A stretch of 64,000 nucleotides of DNA from an uncultured Lachnospiraceae bacterium (GTDB lineage Bacteria > Bacillota > Clostridia > Lachnospirales > Lachnospiraceae): positions 30,507 to 94,506 of the forward strand of contig CAKRCW010000011.1 of NCBI GenBank assembly GCA_934309145.1, given 5' to 3'. Under the pieces are notes generated by a model that saw only the letters and a list, made by a program, of their open reading frames with translations, was not told the origin of the DNA and did no database searches. How positions within the stretch are numbered: position 1 is the stretch's first letter; each line of letters opens with the position of its first letter. Positions 63,939-64,000 of the stretch are shown here, piece by piece. Position numbers and translations under genes: made by a program.

Positions 63939-64000
63939 CATTATTTAAGATTTGCCAGATTATACTCTCTATTATAATCAGAATGTTGACAAACCACACT

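Noticed and set aside
63786..64000. Possible yybP-ykoY manganese riboswitch ahead of the antiporter and GDT1 genes
   Set aside because: The only structure seen is a terminator-type double hairpin; the conserved riboswitch loops were not recognised, though an aptamer could lie beyond the edge.

Overview
The window reads as a chromosome segment of an anaerobic, low-GC Gram-positive gut bacterium of the Clostridia, most likely a Lachnospiraceae (Coprococcus-like). This is inferred from gene content: a trimeric [FeFe]-hydrogenase, an anaerobic cobalt-early cobalamin pathway, split transketolase genes, a BcrA-type peptide-resistance ABC system, strong AGGAGG ribosome sites, and small families typical of that group (ATC hydrolase, Rpn nuclease, JetA/B-like proteins). 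Nearly all genes lie on the minus strand. The only clear plus-strand genes are a three-gene redox module (25.8-27.8 kb) and a broken tetR (56.4 kb). No tRNA, rRNA, CRISPR array or intact IS was found.

Layout, left to right. 0-2.4 kb: a MoxR ATPase, DUF58 and transglutaminase-type membrane operon (last gene cut by the edge). 2.5-3.4 kb: an Rpn-family nuclease whose ribosome site sits in a hairpin. 3.65-9.5 kb: a tightly overlapped five-gene operon of lipoprotein, ABC ATPase, ABC-2 permease, permease fused to a propeller-like outer domain, and a membrane-anchored DNA/RNA nuclease; I do not recognise this as a described system. 9.5-13 kb: response regulator, BcrA-type ABC transporter and kinase. 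13-15.7 kb: malic enzyme, an unknown membrane protein and an SPL-like radical SAM protein. 15.7-22.4 kb: a three-gene SMC operon (JetA, JetB, JetC-like) with no JetD nuclease in the window.

22.5-27.8 kb: a two-component system with a MATE exporter, divergent from a small CXXC protein, a polyferredoxin-type membrane protein and a TlpA-type lipoprotein; it resembles cargo of Tn1549-like elements but has no mobility gene here. 27.9-33 kb: FucO-type alcohol dehydrogenase, PAS protein, a membrane protein, an MBL hydrolase and class II aldolase, flanked by two copies of an unusual long-hairpin element. 33-38.3 kb: uvrB, a small membrane protein, uvrA. 38.5-41.6 kb: a GH13 glycosidase and a PanE-like reductase.

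41.7-55.5 kb: a continuous run from a MATE exporter and a 67-residue unknown protein through cbiD, cbiF, cbiG, cbiH, a cobK-cbiE-cbiT fusion, cbiA and cobT into hydC, hydB, hydA. Corrin-ring genes cbiC, cbiL and the cobaltochelatase are not in the window. 55.5-56.8 kb: a decayed locus (SGNH hydrolase, patatin, plsC and tetR remnants). 56.8-61.3 kb: thrH behind a ribosome-site-masking inverted repeat, transketolase halves, transaldolase, and a deletion scar joining an rbsR-like repressor to an rbsK-like tail. 61.4-63.8 kb: ATC hydrolase family protein, a TMEM165/GDT1 exporter and a Na/Ca-type antiporter.

The most unusual items are the paired hairpin elements at 29.2 and 32.8 kb (about 92-base near-identical core, arms that differ between copies yet stay self-complementary, and an 8-base flanking duplication at one copy), the lipoprotein-ABC-nuclease operon, the JetD-less SMC operon, and two inverted repeats that would mask ribosome sites.
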